Assembly (NCBI RefSeq): GCF_004366595.1
Contig: NZ_SORE01000012.1
Coordinates: forward strand, 124,001-188,000
DNA: 64,000 nt
DNA from: Paraburkholderia rhizosphaerae
GTDB taxonomy: Bacteria > Pseudomonadota > Gammaproteobacteria > Burkholderiales > Burkholderiaceae
Direction: 5' to 3'
Shown: piece after piece, positions 8,489 through 17,596 of the stretch
Layout: every line of letters starts with the position of its first letter
How positions within the stretch are numbered: position 1 is the first letter of the stretch
Notes under the pieces: model-generated
What the model saw: only the letters and a program-made list of their open reading frames with translations
What the model was told of the DNA's origin: nothing
The model's database searches: none
Position numbers and translations under genes: made by a program

Positions 8489-10327
8489 TTGGAACATCTC
8501 ACCATTGCCCAGCGTAATGCCCATAACGCAAAGCTTGCGAGCTATGCGCAACGGCCGCTTGCGTTCCTTTTTCGCTTCATTCGCCGCCATCCTTTTGCGC
8601 ATACGGTGGTTCTGTGCAGCGTGTTCGCCGCAGTCGGCTGCGCGCTCGCGTCGCAATATGCGATCAAACACCTGATCGACGTACTGAGCCAGGGGCGACA
8701 TCATCCCGGGCCGCTGTGGGGTGCGTTTGCGATCCTTGTCGGCCTGATTGCCGCGGACAACCTGCTGTGGCGGGTCGGCGGCTGGTTCGCCGCGCACACG
8801 TTCGTCGCCGTCACCGGCGACTTGCGCCGCGATCTGTTCCAGTACCTGAGCGGCCATTCGCCGACCTATTACGCCGAAAAGCAGCCCGGAACGCTCGCGA
8901 GCCGGATCACCGCGACGTCGAATGCGGTCTATACGGCCGAAAACACCACCGCGTGGAACGTGCTGCCGCCCTGCATCGCGGTGCTCGGCGCGATCGTGAT
9001 GATCATCACCGTGAATCCGTTGATGGCCGGCGCGTTGCTCAGCTGTTCGGCGGTCCTCGCGATCGTGCTGTACAGGCTCGCAAAGCGCGGCTCCGCGCGT
9101 CACCAGAATTTCGCGGCGAAGGCCGCGGCGGTCGACGGCGAGCTGGTCGATGTGATCGGCAATATGGCGCTGGTGCGCGCGTTCGGCATGACGTTTCGCG
9201 AGCAGAAGCGCTTCGGCGCGACCGTCAAGGCCGAAATGGACGCGCGGCAGAAGAGTCTGCTGTATCTGGAGCGGTTGCGTCTGCTGCACGCGGTGATCAC
9301 CGCGCTGCTGTCCGCCGGGCTGCTCGGCTGGGCGTTGTGGCTGTGGGATCAAGGCCGCGCGACGTCCGGCGACATCGTGCTGGTCAGCTCGCTCGGGTTC
9401 ACGATCCTGCACGGCACGCGCGACCTCGCGGTGGCGCTGGTCGACGTTACGCAGCACGTTGCGCGTCTGGCCGAAGCGGTCAAGACGCTGCTCGAGCCGC
9501 ACGGCATGCCGGATCGCAATGACGCGGCCGAGCTTGTGCCGCAGGGCGGCCGCGTGCAGTTCGACCAGGTCACGTTCGCGTATCCGCGCCGTCGGCCGAT
9601 TCTCGATCATTTCGATCTGAATATCGAGCCGGGCCAGCGGGTCGGTCTGATCGGCAAGTCAGGCGCCGGCAAGTCGACCGTGCTCGCGTTGCTGCAGCGC
9701 TTTTACGAACCGCAGGGCGGACAGATCAAGATCGATGGCCAGGATATCGGCTCGATCACGCAGGACAGCCTGCGTCATGCGATCGCGCTGGTGCCGCAGG
9801 ATATTTCGCTGCTGCATCGGACGGTTTACGAAAACATCGCGTACGGCCGGCCGGACGCGTCGCGCGAGGAAGTGCTCGCGGCCGCGCGCGATGCGCGCTG
9901 CACCGACTTTATCGAATCGATGCCGGAGGGTTTCGATACGATCGTCGGCGACCGCGGCGTGAAACTGTCCGGTGGCCAGCGGCAGCGCATCGCGATCGCG
10001 CGCGCGATCCTGAAGGATTCGCCGATCCTGTTGCTCGACGAAGCGACCTCCGCGCTGGATAGCGCATCGGAAGAGGCGATCCAGAAAGCGCTCGATCGTC
10101 TGATGGTCGGCCGCACGGTGATCGCGATTGCGCACCGGTTGTCGACGCTGCACAATTTCGACCGGATCATCGTGATGAGCGCGGGCAAAGTCATCGACGA
10201 CGGCAGCCCCGAAGAGTTGCGCAATCGTCCGGGCCTCTATCGCGATCTGCTCGCGAAGCAGTACGGTAAGACCACGACGCTGCATATCGGCGGCAACAAG
10301 AAAGTGGACGAACAGCACGTCGCTTGA
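8489..10327 (+). CDS. ABC exporter, fused permease and ATPase
   Basis: A 612-residue type I ABC exporter half-transporter. Six transmembrane helices lie in residues 35-320. The nucleotide-binding domain has Walker A GKSGAGKS (389-396), Q-loop Gln437, signature LSGGQ (493-497), Walker B ILLLDE (513-518) and H-loop His549. The MsbA-like order suggests export of lipid, peptide or drug as a homodimer in the inner membrane. The TTG at 8489 is the only usual start codon after the in-frame stop at 8459, and no other start precedes the first helix. No membrane-fusion or substrate gene is adjacent, so the cargo is open. A strong terminator follows at 10414. Confidence 0.88.
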   Translation: MEHLTIAQRNAHNAKLASYAQRPLAFLFRFIRRHPFAHTVVLCSVFAAVGCALASQYAIKHLIDVLSQGRHHPGPLWGAFAILVGLIAADNLLWRVGGWFAAHTFVAVTGDLRRDLFQYLSGHSPTYYAEKQPGTLASRITATSNAVYTAENTTAWNVLPPCIAVLGAIVMIITVNPLMAGALLSCSAVLAIVLYRLAKRGSARHQNFAAKAAAVDGELVDVIGNMALVRAFGMTFREQKRFGATVKAEMDARQKSLLYLERLRLLHAVITALLSAGLLGWALWLWDQGRATSGDIVLVSSLGFTILHGTRDLAVALVDVTQHVARLAEAVKTLLEPHGMPDRNDAAELVPQGGRVQFDQVTFAYPRRRPILDHFDLNIEPGQRVGLIGKSGAGKSTVLALLQRFYEPQGGQIKIDGQDIGSITQDSLRHAIALVPQDISLLHRTVYENIAYGRPDASREEVLAAARDARCTDFIESMPEGFDTIVGDRGVKLSGGQRQRIAIARAILKDSPILLLDEATSALDSASEEAIQKALDRLMVGRTVIAIAHRLSTLHNFDRIIVMSAGKVIDDGSPEELRNRPGLYRDLLAKQYGKTTTLHIGGNKKVDEQHVA

Positions 10328-10413
10328 TTGCGCGCGCCGAGTGCTGCATATCGCGAATCGCGACAATCGGCCATCGCGCATGGAATCAACAGGCGCTGGC
10401 TGAGACGCTGGCT

Positions 10414-10457
10414 AAAAAAATGCCGCTTCGAACCTTACGCTTCGAAGCGGCATTTTG
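10414..10457. terminator. Bidirectional intrinsic terminator between ABC exporter and otsA
   Basis: The arms tgccgcttcgaa (10421-10432) and ttcgaagcggca (10441-10452) form a perfect 12-bp stem with an 8-base loop. Seven A bases precede it and TTTTG follows, so it can end transcription of the plus-strand exporter and of the convergent minus-strand otsA. Confidence 0.9.
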
Positions 10458-10487
10458 TTTGCGCGAGCATGCCTCGTCGCGCGCGAC

Positions 10488-11951
10488 TCAGTTCATCACA
10501 CCGGCCCGGTCTTCGCGCCGCGGTGTCTTCCCCGCTTCAGCGACATCGGGCAACGCCGGCTGCGAGCGCTGCAAATCGCGCATGAAGTTGTCGCGCCATA
10601 CCGACACATTGTTCTCGCGCAACTGCACGATCATGTCCCGATGCCGCGCCTGCCGCTCCGCGAGCGGCATCGACAACGCGGTCGCGAGCGCGTCAGCCAT
10701 GCCGTCGATATCGACCGGGTTCACGATCAGCGCACCGGTCAACTCCTGCGCGGCGCCCGCAAAGCGCGACAGCACCAGCACGCCCGGGTCCTCCGGGTCC
10801 TGCGCGGACACATACTCTTTTGCAACGAGATTCATGCCGTCACGCAGCGGCGTCACGTAGCCGACGTGCGCGGTGCGGAACAACGCGGCCAGCACCGAGC
10901 GCTCGTACTGCCGGTGAATATAGAGAATCGGCGTCCAGTCGAGCTCCGCGAAGCGGCCGTTGATACGCCCCGATTCGCTTTCGAGCTGCAGCCGGATCTC
11001 CTGATAAGCATGCATATCGGCGCGCGTCGGCGGCGCGATCTGCAGGAACGACACGTTGTTGCGCTGGGCCGGCGCATGATCGAGCAGCCGCTCGAACGCA
11101 CGGAAGCGTTCGACCAGCCCCTTCGAGTAGTCGAGCCGGTCGACGCTCATGATCAGCTTGCGCTTGTGCAGCGTGGCCTTCATCGTGCGCACCGGCTTGC
11201 CGCGCTCGCCGGCTTTCGCGAGTTCGGCGATCTCGTCCGGATAGACGCCGATCGGGTACGCGGCCGCGCGCAGTGTTCGTCCGAACGCATGGATCAGCAC
11301 GGGTTCGGCGGCCGTCGCGGGCCGCGAATCCACGCTGCCATCCGCTTCGTTGACGATGTAATCGCAGAACGAACGCAAGTCGGGCGCCGTCTGAAAGCCG
11401 AGCAGATCGAACGAGCACAGCGCTTCGACCAGCGAGCGATGCGGCGGCACGGCCAGCAACACTTGCGACGCGGGAAACGGAATGTGCAGGAAAAAGCCGA
11501 TGCGGTTTGCGACGCCCGCCGCACGCAAAGCCTGCGCGAACGGGATCAGATGATAGTCGTGCACCCAGATTACGTCGTCGGCGCGCAGCAACGGGACCAG
11601 CTGTTGCGCGAGCCACGCGTTCACCCGGCAATAGCCTTCGTACTCGTGGCGGTCGTATTGCAGCAGGTCGGCACGGTAGTGGAACGCGGGCCACAGCGTC
11701 GCATTCGAAAAACCGCGGTAGTACTGGTCGTAGTCGCGCCGCACGAGACCGATCGTCGCGAATGTCACCGGGCCGCGCTCTTCGAGCTTGATTTGCGGCT
11801 GTCCCGCGGCCAGCACGTCGCCGCTCCAGCCGAACCACATGCCGCCGGTTTCTTTCAGCGCGTCATAGACGCCGACCGCAAGGCCGCCCGCCGCGGGACC
11901 GCCTTCGGAAATCGGCGCGACACGGTTCGAAACGATGATCAGGCGACTCAT
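10488..11951 (-). CDS. otsA: Alpha,alpha-trehalose-phosphate synthase (UDP-forming)
   Basis: A GT20 enzyme that makes trehalose 6-phosphate from UDP-glucose and glucose 6-phosphate. The protein starts [18 protein letters not shown], whose SNR...GG loop binds the donor phosphates. Family markers follow in order: [39 protein letters not shown] and [13 protein letters not shown]. From the ATG at 11951 it has 487 residues, the normal size. A longer upstream frame is arginine-rich nonsense running into the otsB interval, and a GGGGAA sits about 9 nt before 11951. otsB lies 82 bases upstream on the same strand, so the two form an osmoprotection operon. Confidence 0.95.
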   Translation of the reverse strand: MSRLIIVSNRVAPISEGGPAAGGLAVGVYDALKETGGMWFGWSGDVLAAGQPQIKLEERGPVTFATIGLVRRDYDQYYRGFSNATLWPAFHYRADLLQYDRHEYEGYCRVNAWLAQQLVPLLRADDVIWVHDYHLIPFAQALRAAGVANRIGFFLHIPFPASQVLLAVPPHRSLVEALCSFDLLGFQTAPDLRSFCDYIVNEADGSVDSRPATAAEPVLIHAFGRTLRAAAYPIGVYPDEIAELAKAGERGKPVRTMKATLHKRKLIMSVDRLDYSKGLVERFRAFERLLDHAPAQRNNVSFLQIAPPTRADMHAYQEIRLQLESESGRINGRFAELDWTPILYIHRQYERSVLAALFRTAHVGYVTPLRDGMNLVAKEYVSAQDPEDPGVLVLSRFAGAAQELTGALIVNPVDIDGMADALATALSMPLAERQARHRDMIVQLRENNVSVWRDNFMRDLQRSQPALPDVAEAGKTPRREDRAGVMN

Positions 11952-12033
11952 GACGCGCGGTTCCCCGATGAAATAAAACCTTGGCCCGAAGCGGACGGCC
12001 GCACCACGAAACCGGAAAGAGCGCGCCGCCGCT

Positions 12034-12783
12034 TCATGCGCCGCGCGCCGCCGCGACGACCGCCGCGAGCCAGTCGTGCAGCGCGCCCACCGACTCGAGC
12101 CGCGAGCGCGCGATCGAATCGCCGCCGCCGACCTTGATCGACACGCCGCCACATTCATTCACTACCGCAAAGCCTTTTTCATCCGTCAGATCGTCGCCGG
12201 CGAACACCGGCTTGCGGCCCGCAAAAGGCGGTTCGTCGAGAAAGGCGCGCAGCGCGCGGCCTTTGTCGACGTCCTTCGGTTTGATCTCGTAGACCATCTT
12301 GCCCGGCTGCAACACGTACGCGCCCGGATAGTCGGCCACCAACCGCGCGGTCGCCGCGCGCGCGGCCGGCTCGCGGTCCGGCGCATTGCGATAGTGCAGC
12401 GCGAGCGACGCGCCCTTGATTTCGAGCAGCATTCCCGGATTCGCGTTGACGACGCCCGCGAGCACCTGCTCCATGCGCAGCAGCCGGTCGTCGTTAAAGC
12501 CGATGCGCTGCGTGTCGCCATTCGCGTCACGCCGCTCGGCGCCATGCAGCCCCGCGACTGGCAGGTCCGGCATGCGCAGAAAGCCATCGATGCTATCGAT
12601 GCCGCGACCCGACACGATCGCGACCGCGCCATGGGTCAGGCCGCGCAGTTCGGTCAGCAGTGTGGGCGTTTCGGACTGCACGAGCACGCCGTCGGGCGTC
12701 GGTGCGAGTTCGACGAGCGTGCCGTCGAAGTCGAAGAAGAACGCGTATTCGGTTGGAGCGAGGACTGCGGGAGGTGCTTGCAT
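12034..12783 (-). CDS. otsB: Trehalose-6-phosphate phosphatase
   Basis: A HAD-superfamily phosphatase of 249 residues that removes phosphate from trehalose 6-phosphate, the product of the neighbouring otsA. The nucleophile motif is FFFDFDGTLVEL with Asp18 and Asp20. A VSGR motif and the late FAGDDLTDEKGF motif, which holds the Mg2+ ligands, are also present. The ATG at 12783 (MQAPPAVLAP) gives the usual size; the longer frame to 12945 adds sequence without family resemblance. The order otsB then otsA suggests the promoter lies in 12784-13000. Confidence 0.94.
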   Translation of the reverse strand: MQAPPAVLAPTEYAFFFDFDGTLVELAPTPDGVLVQSETPTLLTELRGLTHGAVAIVSGRGIDSIDGFLRMPDLPVAGLHGAERRDANGDTQRIGFNDDRLLRMEQVLAGVVNANPGMLLEIKGASLALHYRNAPDREPAARAATARLVADYPGAYVLQPGKMVYEIKPKDVDKGRALRAFLDEPPFAGRKPVFAGDDLTDEKGFAVVNECGGVSIKVGGGDSIARSRLESVGALHDWLAAVVAAARGA

Positions 12784-13167
12784 CGGATTATCTTGCCTTT
12801 CAGCCGCTTTCAGCCGGAAAAGTGTGCGCATCTTACCGCGCATCGGTCGATTAATCGAGACGCGGAGTCTCGTTCGCACATCGGCGGGCGGGTTAGCCCG
12901 TATGTGTCGCGTCCATTTCGATACGCGATCGGTGAAATTAGTCAAAAACCGGACAATCTGGCTTCACGCAGCTTTCAGACGCTGCGTCATATTGCCCCGA
13001 ACGACCCGATCGGGTGGCCGGCGCGCGACGCGGGAACCGGAATTGCGCTAGAGTTTCTGCCTCTGCCGCGAAACCGCATGGATGTTCATTCTGCTCCCGA
13101 TGGACGCGTCGTACGACGCGCATTGTCGGTCTCGCGGGGCGTCGAGGGTTCTGGATAAATCGAGTCG
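12784..13167. other. Divergent regulatory region, otsB and SCO gene
   Basis: This 384-base gap lies between the outward-facing otsB and SCO-protein genes, so it should hold both promoters. A small inverted repeat (GAGAC-gcgga-GTCTC) lies near 12860-12875. I do not see a clear sigma-70 hexamer pair on either strand, and no RNA gene is evident. Confidence 0.45.
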
Positions 13168-13878
13168 GTGGTCAAGCCTTTGTTCCCCGGATTTTCATTT
13201 GCGCGCTTCGATGCCGTGCGTTCGGCAGCAGGCGCGCGCAGGGTCGGCGCGTCGCGAACGCGCGTCGCACGCAAGTCCGTTGCGCATCGCGTCGCGTCGT
13301 TGACGGTCGCGCTATGTGCCGCCACTGCGCTAGCCGGTTGCTCGCACCACGAAGCGCCGTGGCAGCTGACCAACGTCACAGGCCACTTGCCGGACCTCGA
13401 GTTCTCACTGACCGGCGACGACGGCAAGCCGGCCACGGCCGCCGCGTTCAAAGGCGATACGACGCTGGTCTATTTTGGGTATACGCATTGTCCTGACGTT
13501 TGTCCGGAGACGATGGCGCGATTGATGCAAGTGCTCGGCAAACTGGGCCCGGACGCGCAGCACGTACGCATTCTGTTTGTGAGCGTCGATCCTGCGCGCG
13601 ATACGCCGCAGGCGTTGCACGACTATGTCGGCGCGTTCGATGCGCAGCACGCACGGGGACTCACCGGCAGCGATGCGCAGATCCAGGGACTCGCGCAACG
13701 CTATCGCGTCGCGTACCAGATGGAGAAGCGCGACCCGAATGGTAACTACGATGTCACGCATAGTTCGGCCGTCTACATCTTCGACGCGCAAGGCCACGCG
13801 CGGCTATTGGCTACCGACCAGGATACGCCGGATCAGATCGCGCAGGATCTGCGCCGTATCATTGAAGTTCGTTCGTGA
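13168..13878 (+). CDS. SCO1/SenC family copper-dependent cytochrome oxidase assembly lipoprotein
   Basis: A thioredoxin-fold protein that delivers copper or electrons to the CuA centre of cytochrome c oxidase on the outer face of the inner membrane. Cys108 and Cys112 in THCPDVCPE and His198 in DVTHSSAVYIF are the three copper ligands of the family. A signal sequence ends in the lipobox LAGC (Cys58), so it is probably a lipoprotein. The start used is a GTG at 13168, which gives an unusually long 40-residue basic lead; a later start is possible. The stop codon overlaps a GTG of the next frame, consistent with coupling to the copper chaperone gene. Confidence 0.92.
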   Translation: MVKPLFPGFSFARFDAVRSAAGARRVGASRTRVARKSVAHRVASLTVALCAATALAGCSHHEAPWQLTNVTGHLPDLEFSLTGDDGKPATAAAFKGDTTLVYFGYTHCPDVCPETMARLMQVLGKLGPDAQHVRILFVSVDPARDTPQALHDYVGAFDAQHARGLTGSDAQIQGLAQRYRVAYQMEKRDPNGNYDVTHSSAVYIFDAQGHARLLATDQDTPDQIAQDLRRIIEVRS

Positions 13879-13910
13879 CGTGTTTCGCTGATGCCTTTTT
13901 CTCTTCCACG

Positions 13911-14420
13911 ATGACCAACAATATGAGACCTCTGACTTCGATGCATCGTTTTGGACGCGCGCAGGCGTTTGCCTTTGCGTGCGCGGGTGCCTTTGCATTC
14001 GCGCTGATGTTCGCCGCGAGCACGCCCGCTCACGCTGCCGGTGCGGCGCAGGCCATCGTCGTGAAAAACCCGTGGGTGCGCTGGCTGCCGAATAACCTGC
14101 CCGCCGCCGGTTATGTGACGCTCTCGAACAATAGCGACAAGCCGATCGACCTCGTCGACGTATCGAGTGCCGACTATGGCAGCGCGATGCTGCATCAAAC
14201 GGTGTCGAGCGGCTCGACGCAAAAGATGGTGATGGTCGACAAGCTGACCGTACCGGCGCACAGTGAAGCGAAGATCGCGCCGGGCGGATATCACCTGATG
14301 CTCGAAGAGCCGAAACACAAGATCGCGCCCGGCGATAACGTGCGTCTGAAGCTGCACTTCTCGGACGGTGAAACGGTTGAGACGACGTTTCCGGTGAAAT
14401 CGCCGGCTCAGGCCAATTGA
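13911..14420 (+). CDS. Periplasmic copper chaperone, PCu(A)C family
   Basis: A secreted DUF461/PCuAC protein that carries Cu(I) to SCO and the oxidase. After a hydrophobic signal peptide ending near THE segment TPAHAAG, the mature domain shows the Met/His ligands spaced as expected: MLHQT, then KMVMVD, then GGYHLMLEEP. I start at the ATG at 13911. A GTG at 13875 overlaps the previous stop (GTGA) and would add 12 residues, and the ATG at 13926 is also possible. It lies between SCO and CtaG genes, which supports the copper role. Confidence 0.9.
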   Translation: MTNNMRPLTSMHRFGRAQAFAFACAGAFAFALMFAASTPAHAAGAAQAIVVKNPWVRWLPNNLPAAGYVTLSNNSDKPIDLVDVSSADYGSAMLHQTVSSGSTQKMVMVDKLTVPAHSEAKIAPGGYHLMLEEPKHKIAPGDNVRLKLHFSDGETVETTFPVKSPAQAN

Positions 14421-14474
14421 TGGCCGCGATGAACCTGTTCCGTTGCCAGCGATGAACCCGCGCCGTTGTCCGCG

Positions 14475-15377
14475 ATGAACCTGCTCTATTGGCTCGAACC
14501 GTGGGAACCGTCACCGACGGTCGTGATCGTGATGATCGTGACCGCCGTGCTGTTTGTGCGAGGCGTGCGCAAAGCGAAGCTGTCGTTCGCGCGGCAAGTG
14601 TCGTTCTGGTTCGGGCTTGTCGCGCTCTACGTGGTGCTGCACACGCGGCTCGACTATTTCTTCGAGCATGAGTTCTTCATGCATCGCGCGCAGCATCTGG
14701 TGCTGCATCATCTCGGGCCATTCTTCATCGCGCTGTCGTATCCGGGCGCCGCGCTGCGCGCAGGCATCCCATTCACCTGGCGACAGCGTTTCGTGCAGCC
14801 CGTGCTGCAGACACGCGCCGTGCGCATGACGCTCGATGTGCTGTTGCATCCGGTCGTCGCGGTCGTCTTGTTTGTCGGCCTGATTTATTTCTGGCTGCTA
14901 TCGCCGATTCACTTCATCGCGATGATCGACTGGCGCGTGTACCGCGTGATGAACTGGAGCATGGCCATCGACGGGCTGATGTTCTGGTGGCTCGTGCTCA
15001 ATCCGCGTCCGGCGCCGCCCGCGCGGCTCGCGCCGGGACGACGCATCCTGATTGTGATCGCCGCGATTCCGCCGCAAATTCTGCTTGGCGCCTTTATCTT
15101 CTTTTCGACGCACGAACTGTATCCGGTCTATTCGATCTGCGGCCGCGCGTTCACATGGTTGAGCCCGATGCGCGATCAACAGATCGGCGGGCTGCTGCTC
15201 TGGATTCCGGGGTCGATGATGAGCGTGTTAGGCGCGCTGATTGCACTGCGCCACTGGATCCGGCTGTCGGCACGCGGACGTTTGCGCAATGAGCGGGCGG
15301 GCAAGCAGGATGCCGGCGCACGGCCGGTCGCGGGCCCGTCCGCGACTCGGACGTCATCCGCACACGCGCAGCGATAG
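14475..15377 (+). CDS. ctaG: Cytochrome c oxidase assembly factor, CtaG family (caa3 type)
   Basis: A 300-residue membrane protein with about seven hydrophobic segments and the histidine-rich helix RLDYFFEHEFFMHRAQHLVLHH split over residues 56-78, typical of the Caa3_CtaG family. This family is involved in copper insertion into heme-copper oxidases; it is unrelated to the Cox11-type CtaG. The ATG at 14475 (MNLLYWLEPW) fits better than a TTG three codons earlier. It ends a three-gene copper module with the SCO and PCuAC genes. The C-terminal 40 residues are polar and probably disordered. Confidence 0.88.
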   Translation: MNLLYWLEPWEPSPTVVIVMIVTAVLFVRGVRKAKLSFARQVSFWFGLVALYVVLHTRLDYFFEHEFFMHRAQHLVLHHLGPFFIALSYPGAALRAGIPFTWRQRFVQPVLQTRAVRMTLDVLLHPVVAVVLFVGLIYFWLLSPIHFIAMIDWRVYRVMNWSMAIDGLMFWWLVLNPRPAPPARLAPGRRILIVIAAIPPQILLGAFIFFSTHELYPVYSICGRAFTWLSPMRDQQIGGLLLWIPGSMMSVLGALIALRHWIRLSARGRLRNERAGKQDAGARPVAGPSATRTSSAHAQR

Positions 15378-15476
15378 CCGTCTGGAAGCGGCGGGCGATG
15401 CGCCGCAGCCGGCGAGTTCGCGGGGGCTGCGACTGGGCCGGGCCTGCGATACCGCGAAACGGCGATCGGCGATTGG

Positions 15477-15504
15477 GCGACCAGGCGACCAGGCGACCAG
15501 GCGA
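15477..15504. repeat. Octamer tandem repeat (gcgaccag x3)
   Basis: Three exact copies of the 8-base unit gcgaccag occupy 15477-15500, with the start of a fourth. The tract is in the short gap between the convergent ctaG and ElaA-type genes, so it is outside coding sequence. The unit length could change by slippage. Confidence 0.75.
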
Positions 15505-15548
15505 TGCCAGGCGTCTACGACTACAAGAGCCGCTCAGTCGCTCGCCTG

Positions 15549-16043
15549 TCAGGCCGAACGCATCCAGACGTGCGGGATGCCGTCTTCTTCGTGCACTTCC
15601 GAGATCGGCTCGAAACCATGCGCGCCATAAAACGCCTGCAAATGCGCTTGCGCATGCAAGCGAACCGGCGTGCCGGGCCATTGCGCATAGATGTGATTCA
15701 ACGTGCGTTCGAGCATCGCCTTGCCGAGACCGACGCCGCGAAAACCGGCCGTAGTCAGCACACGGCCAATGCGAATATCCGCTTCTTCGGCATCGGGCAG
15801 CAGCACGCGCAGGTAACCGGCGAGCTTCGCGCGCGGCGCATCCGATTCGTATACCAGCAGATGCCATGCGTCGCGATCGAGCCCGTCGATATCGCCGTAC
15901 AGACAGTTCTGCTCCATCACGAAGACCGCGCTGCGCGCGGCCAGCATCTCGTAGACCTCGACGTTCGTCAGATCATCGAAGGCTTTCCAGCGCCAGTCGA
16001 AGTGCGGCGCGGCTGGTGTATCGACTTGCTGTGAATCGGACAT
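15549..16043 (-). CDS. ElaA-family GNAT acetyltransferase
   Basis: A 164-residue N-acetyltransferase of the ElaA type. The start FDWRWKAFDDLTNVEVYEML and the FVMEQNCLYGDIDGLDRDAWHL segment are characteristic of that family. The acetyl-CoA loop follows as TAGFRGVGLGKAML (pattern R/QxxGxG/A), and the C-terminal LHAQAHLQAFYGAHGF holds the usual Tyr. The ATG at 16043 (MSDSQQ) gives the expected length; the longer frame to 16127 adds basic sequence without homology. Its substrate is unknown. It is a single gene convergent with ctaG. Confidence 0.85.
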   Translation of the reverse strand: MSDSQQVDTPAAPHFDWRWKAFDDLTNVEVYEMLAARSAVFVMEQNCLYGDIDGLDRDAWHLLVYESDAPRAKLAGYLRVLLPDAEEADIRIGRVLTTAGFRGVGLGKAMLERTLNHIYAQWPGTPVRLHAQAHLQAFYGAHGFEPISEVHEEDGIPHVWMRSA

Positions 16044-16125
16044 GGTTGAGCTCTGATGGAATGAACCAGGCGTAGCGCGACGCCGCGCGGGACGTGATCG
16101 CAAAACAAAAGCGTGATGCCAAAGC

Positions 16126-16163
16126 AAAAGCCCCGATCAGTTATCACTTGATCGGGGCTTTTT
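16126..16163 (-). terminator. Intrinsic terminator of the tRNA-Gly/tRNA-Cys transcript
   Basis: The arms gccccgatca (16130-16139) and tgatcggggc (16149-16158) form a perfect 10-bp stem. On the minus strand it is followed by TTTTGCTTT directly after tRNA-Cys. The flanking 17 bases at 16116-16132 recur exactly at 39835-39851 beside another terminator. Confidence 0.92.
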
Positions 16164-16164
16164 C

Positions 16165-16238
16165 TGGAGGCGCGAGCCGGAGTCGAACCGGCCTACACGG
16201 CTTTGCAGGCCGCTGCATAACCGCTTTGCTATCGCGCC
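16165..16238 (-). tRNA. tRNA-Cys (GCA)
   Basis: A 74-nt cloverleaf read on the minus strand, with an encoded CCA (16165-16167). The acceptor stem GGCGCGA/TCGCGCC pairs fully, the T-arm carries GGTTCGACTCC, and the anticodon loop CTGCAAA gives anticodon GCA (16204-16206), which reads Cys codons. It is the last gene of the pgsA-tRNA-Gly-tRNA-Gly-tRNA-Cys run and is followed at once by a terminator. Confidence 0.96.
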
Positions 16239-16366
16239 GTAAGCGGACTACGGAACTGATCACGTTGCCAAAGACTGCACCCTGAAAACTCTACCTAAGG
16301 TTGCACGCGCAACGGTCCGCAGATAATGTGCATTGGCCTACTGGCCTGCCGAAAAACCTGCCAAAC

Positions 16367-16404
16367 AAAAAGGGAAGCTTTGCTTCCCCAGCTGGCTTCC
16401 CTTT
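16367..16404 (-). terminator. Possible terminator between tRNA-Gly and tRNA-Cys
   Basis: aaaaagggaagc (16367-16378) is complementary to gcttcccttt (16395-16404). On the minus strand this gives a 10-bp stem followed by TTTTTG, only 7 bases after the tRNA-Gly CCA end. It could end part of the tRNA-Gly transcripts before tRNA-Cys or act as a processing signal. Confidence 0.65.
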
Positions 16405-16410
16405 ATTTGC

Positions 16411-16486
16411 TGGAGCGGGAGACGAGTCTCGAACTCGCGACCTCAACCTTGGCAAGGTTGCGCTCTACCAACTGAGCTACTCCCGC
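16411..16486 (-). tRNA. tRNA-Gly (GCC), copy 2
   Basis: A 76-nt cloverleaf on the minus strand with encoded CCA. The acceptor stem GCGGGAG/CTCCCGC is fully paired, the D-arm reads AGCTCAGTTGGTAGAGC, and the anticodon loop TTGCCAA gives GCC. It is identical in sequence to the copy at 16601-16676. Confidence 0.97.
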
Positions 16487-16600
16487 GTGGCCCTGCAAGT
16501 GGCACCCAATCAGGCTGCCTTGCAGCGTATTACCTTTTGCACTGCTGAAACGGCTTCGAGTCTTCGTTCAAAACTCAAACAAGGGCCGCTTCGAAAATTC

Positions 16601-16676
16601 TGGAGCGGGAGACGAGTCTCGAACTCGCGACCTCAACCTTGGCAAGGTTGCGCTCTACCAACTGAGCTACTCCCGC
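16601..16676 (-). tRNA. tRNA-Gly (GCC), copy 1
   Basis: The same 76-nt sequence as at 16411-16486, including encoded CCA and anticodon GCC. It is first in the tRNA run after pgsA, 114 bases ahead of the second copy. The intervening sequence differs from the other spacers, so only the tRNA itself is duplicated. Confidence 0.97.
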
Positions 16677-16803
16677 ATTTGCTACTGACTTCCGGCGCAT
16701 CAACTTGCTAGACCGCCTGCACCGGAGAGACGAGATTATGTATAAAGCACTGAAACGTGTCAACCCTTTTTCCACCGCCCGATTCGCGGCGTTTGCGCAT
16801 CAT

Positions 16804-17397
16804 TCAAACCGCACCGCCGCGCTCGCGAATCTGCGGCCATGCGAGCTTCATGTAATACAGCATCGACCAGATCGTCAGCACCGCGGCGAGATAAATCAGC
16901 CACACGCCCCACACTCGCGTATCGAGTACGAACCCACCCGGAAAACGCACGGGTTCATACAGCAGCAGCATCGGAATCGCGACCATCTGGCATGCGGTCT
17001 TGAACTTGCCGAGCGAATTCACCGCAACGCTCTTCGACGCGCCGATCTGCGCCATCCATTCACGCAACGCGGAAATCGCGATTTCGCGGCCGACGATCAC
17101 CAGCGCGATCGCGGCGTCCAGGCGCGCCACTTGCACGAGTATCAGCAGTGCCGCGGTCACCATCAGCTTGTCGGCGACCGGGTCCAGAAACGCGCCGAAT
17201 GCGGACGTCTGGTTCCATTTGCGCGCGAGATAGCCGTCGAACCAGTCGGTCAGCGCGGCCAGAATGAAGATCACCATCGCCGCCAGATTACGGTGCTCGA
17301 CGTTCATCCATGAGTTGGGCAAATAGAACACGCCCACCACGAGTGGAATCAGCACGATCCGCAGCCACGTCAGAAAGATCGGGAAATTAAACGGCAT
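16804..17397 (-). CDS. pgsA: CDP-diacylglycerol-glycerol-3-phosphate 3-phosphatidyltransferase
   Basis: A 197-residue inner-membrane enzyme that joins CDP-diacylglycerol to glycerol 3-phosphate, the committed step to phosphatidylglycerol. The CDP-alcohol phosphotransferase signature is complete: DGYLAR, then G eight residues on and DPVADK with both aspartates. Five to six hydrophobic segments fill the rest, and the start MPFNFPIFLTWLRI is typical. The gene lies between uvrC (upstream, about 200 bases away) and the tRNA-Gly genes (128 bases downstream), an arrangement common in Burkholderiaceae. Confidence 0.96.
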   Translation of the reverse strand: MPFNFPIFLTWLRIVLIPLVVGVFYLPNSWMNVEHRNLAAMVIFILAALTDWFDGYLARKWNQTSAFGAFLDPVADKLMVTAALLILVQVARLDAAIALVIVGREIAISALREWMAQIGASKSVAVNSLGKFKTACQMVAIPMLLLYEPVRFPGGFVLDTRVWGVWLIYLAAVLTIWSMLYYMKLAWPQIRERGGAV

Positions 17398-17596
17398 GGG
17401 CAGCGACAGGGTTCTGAAAAATAGAGATGCAATTGTGCCGTCTCAATGAGACAGCCACAAGCGAACAAACATCCAGCGAAGTCCAGCGATCCATCGACAA
17501 CTGGCCTGCAACTGACCCGCAACGGGCCGGCAACTCACTCGCAGGTCATTTGCAACCCACGCGCACAGCCGCGCCGGACCCGTCCCGCCGGCGCGT

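Noticed and set aside
16165-16676. The tRNA cluster as an integration site for a mobile element
   Set aside because: No integrase, direct repeat of a tRNA 3' end outside the two intact copies, or foreign DNA is next to it.
17398-17596. Recurring gcaac words between uvrC and pgsA
   Set aside because: Spacing is irregular and no unit is repeated exactly over more than about 6-8 bases.
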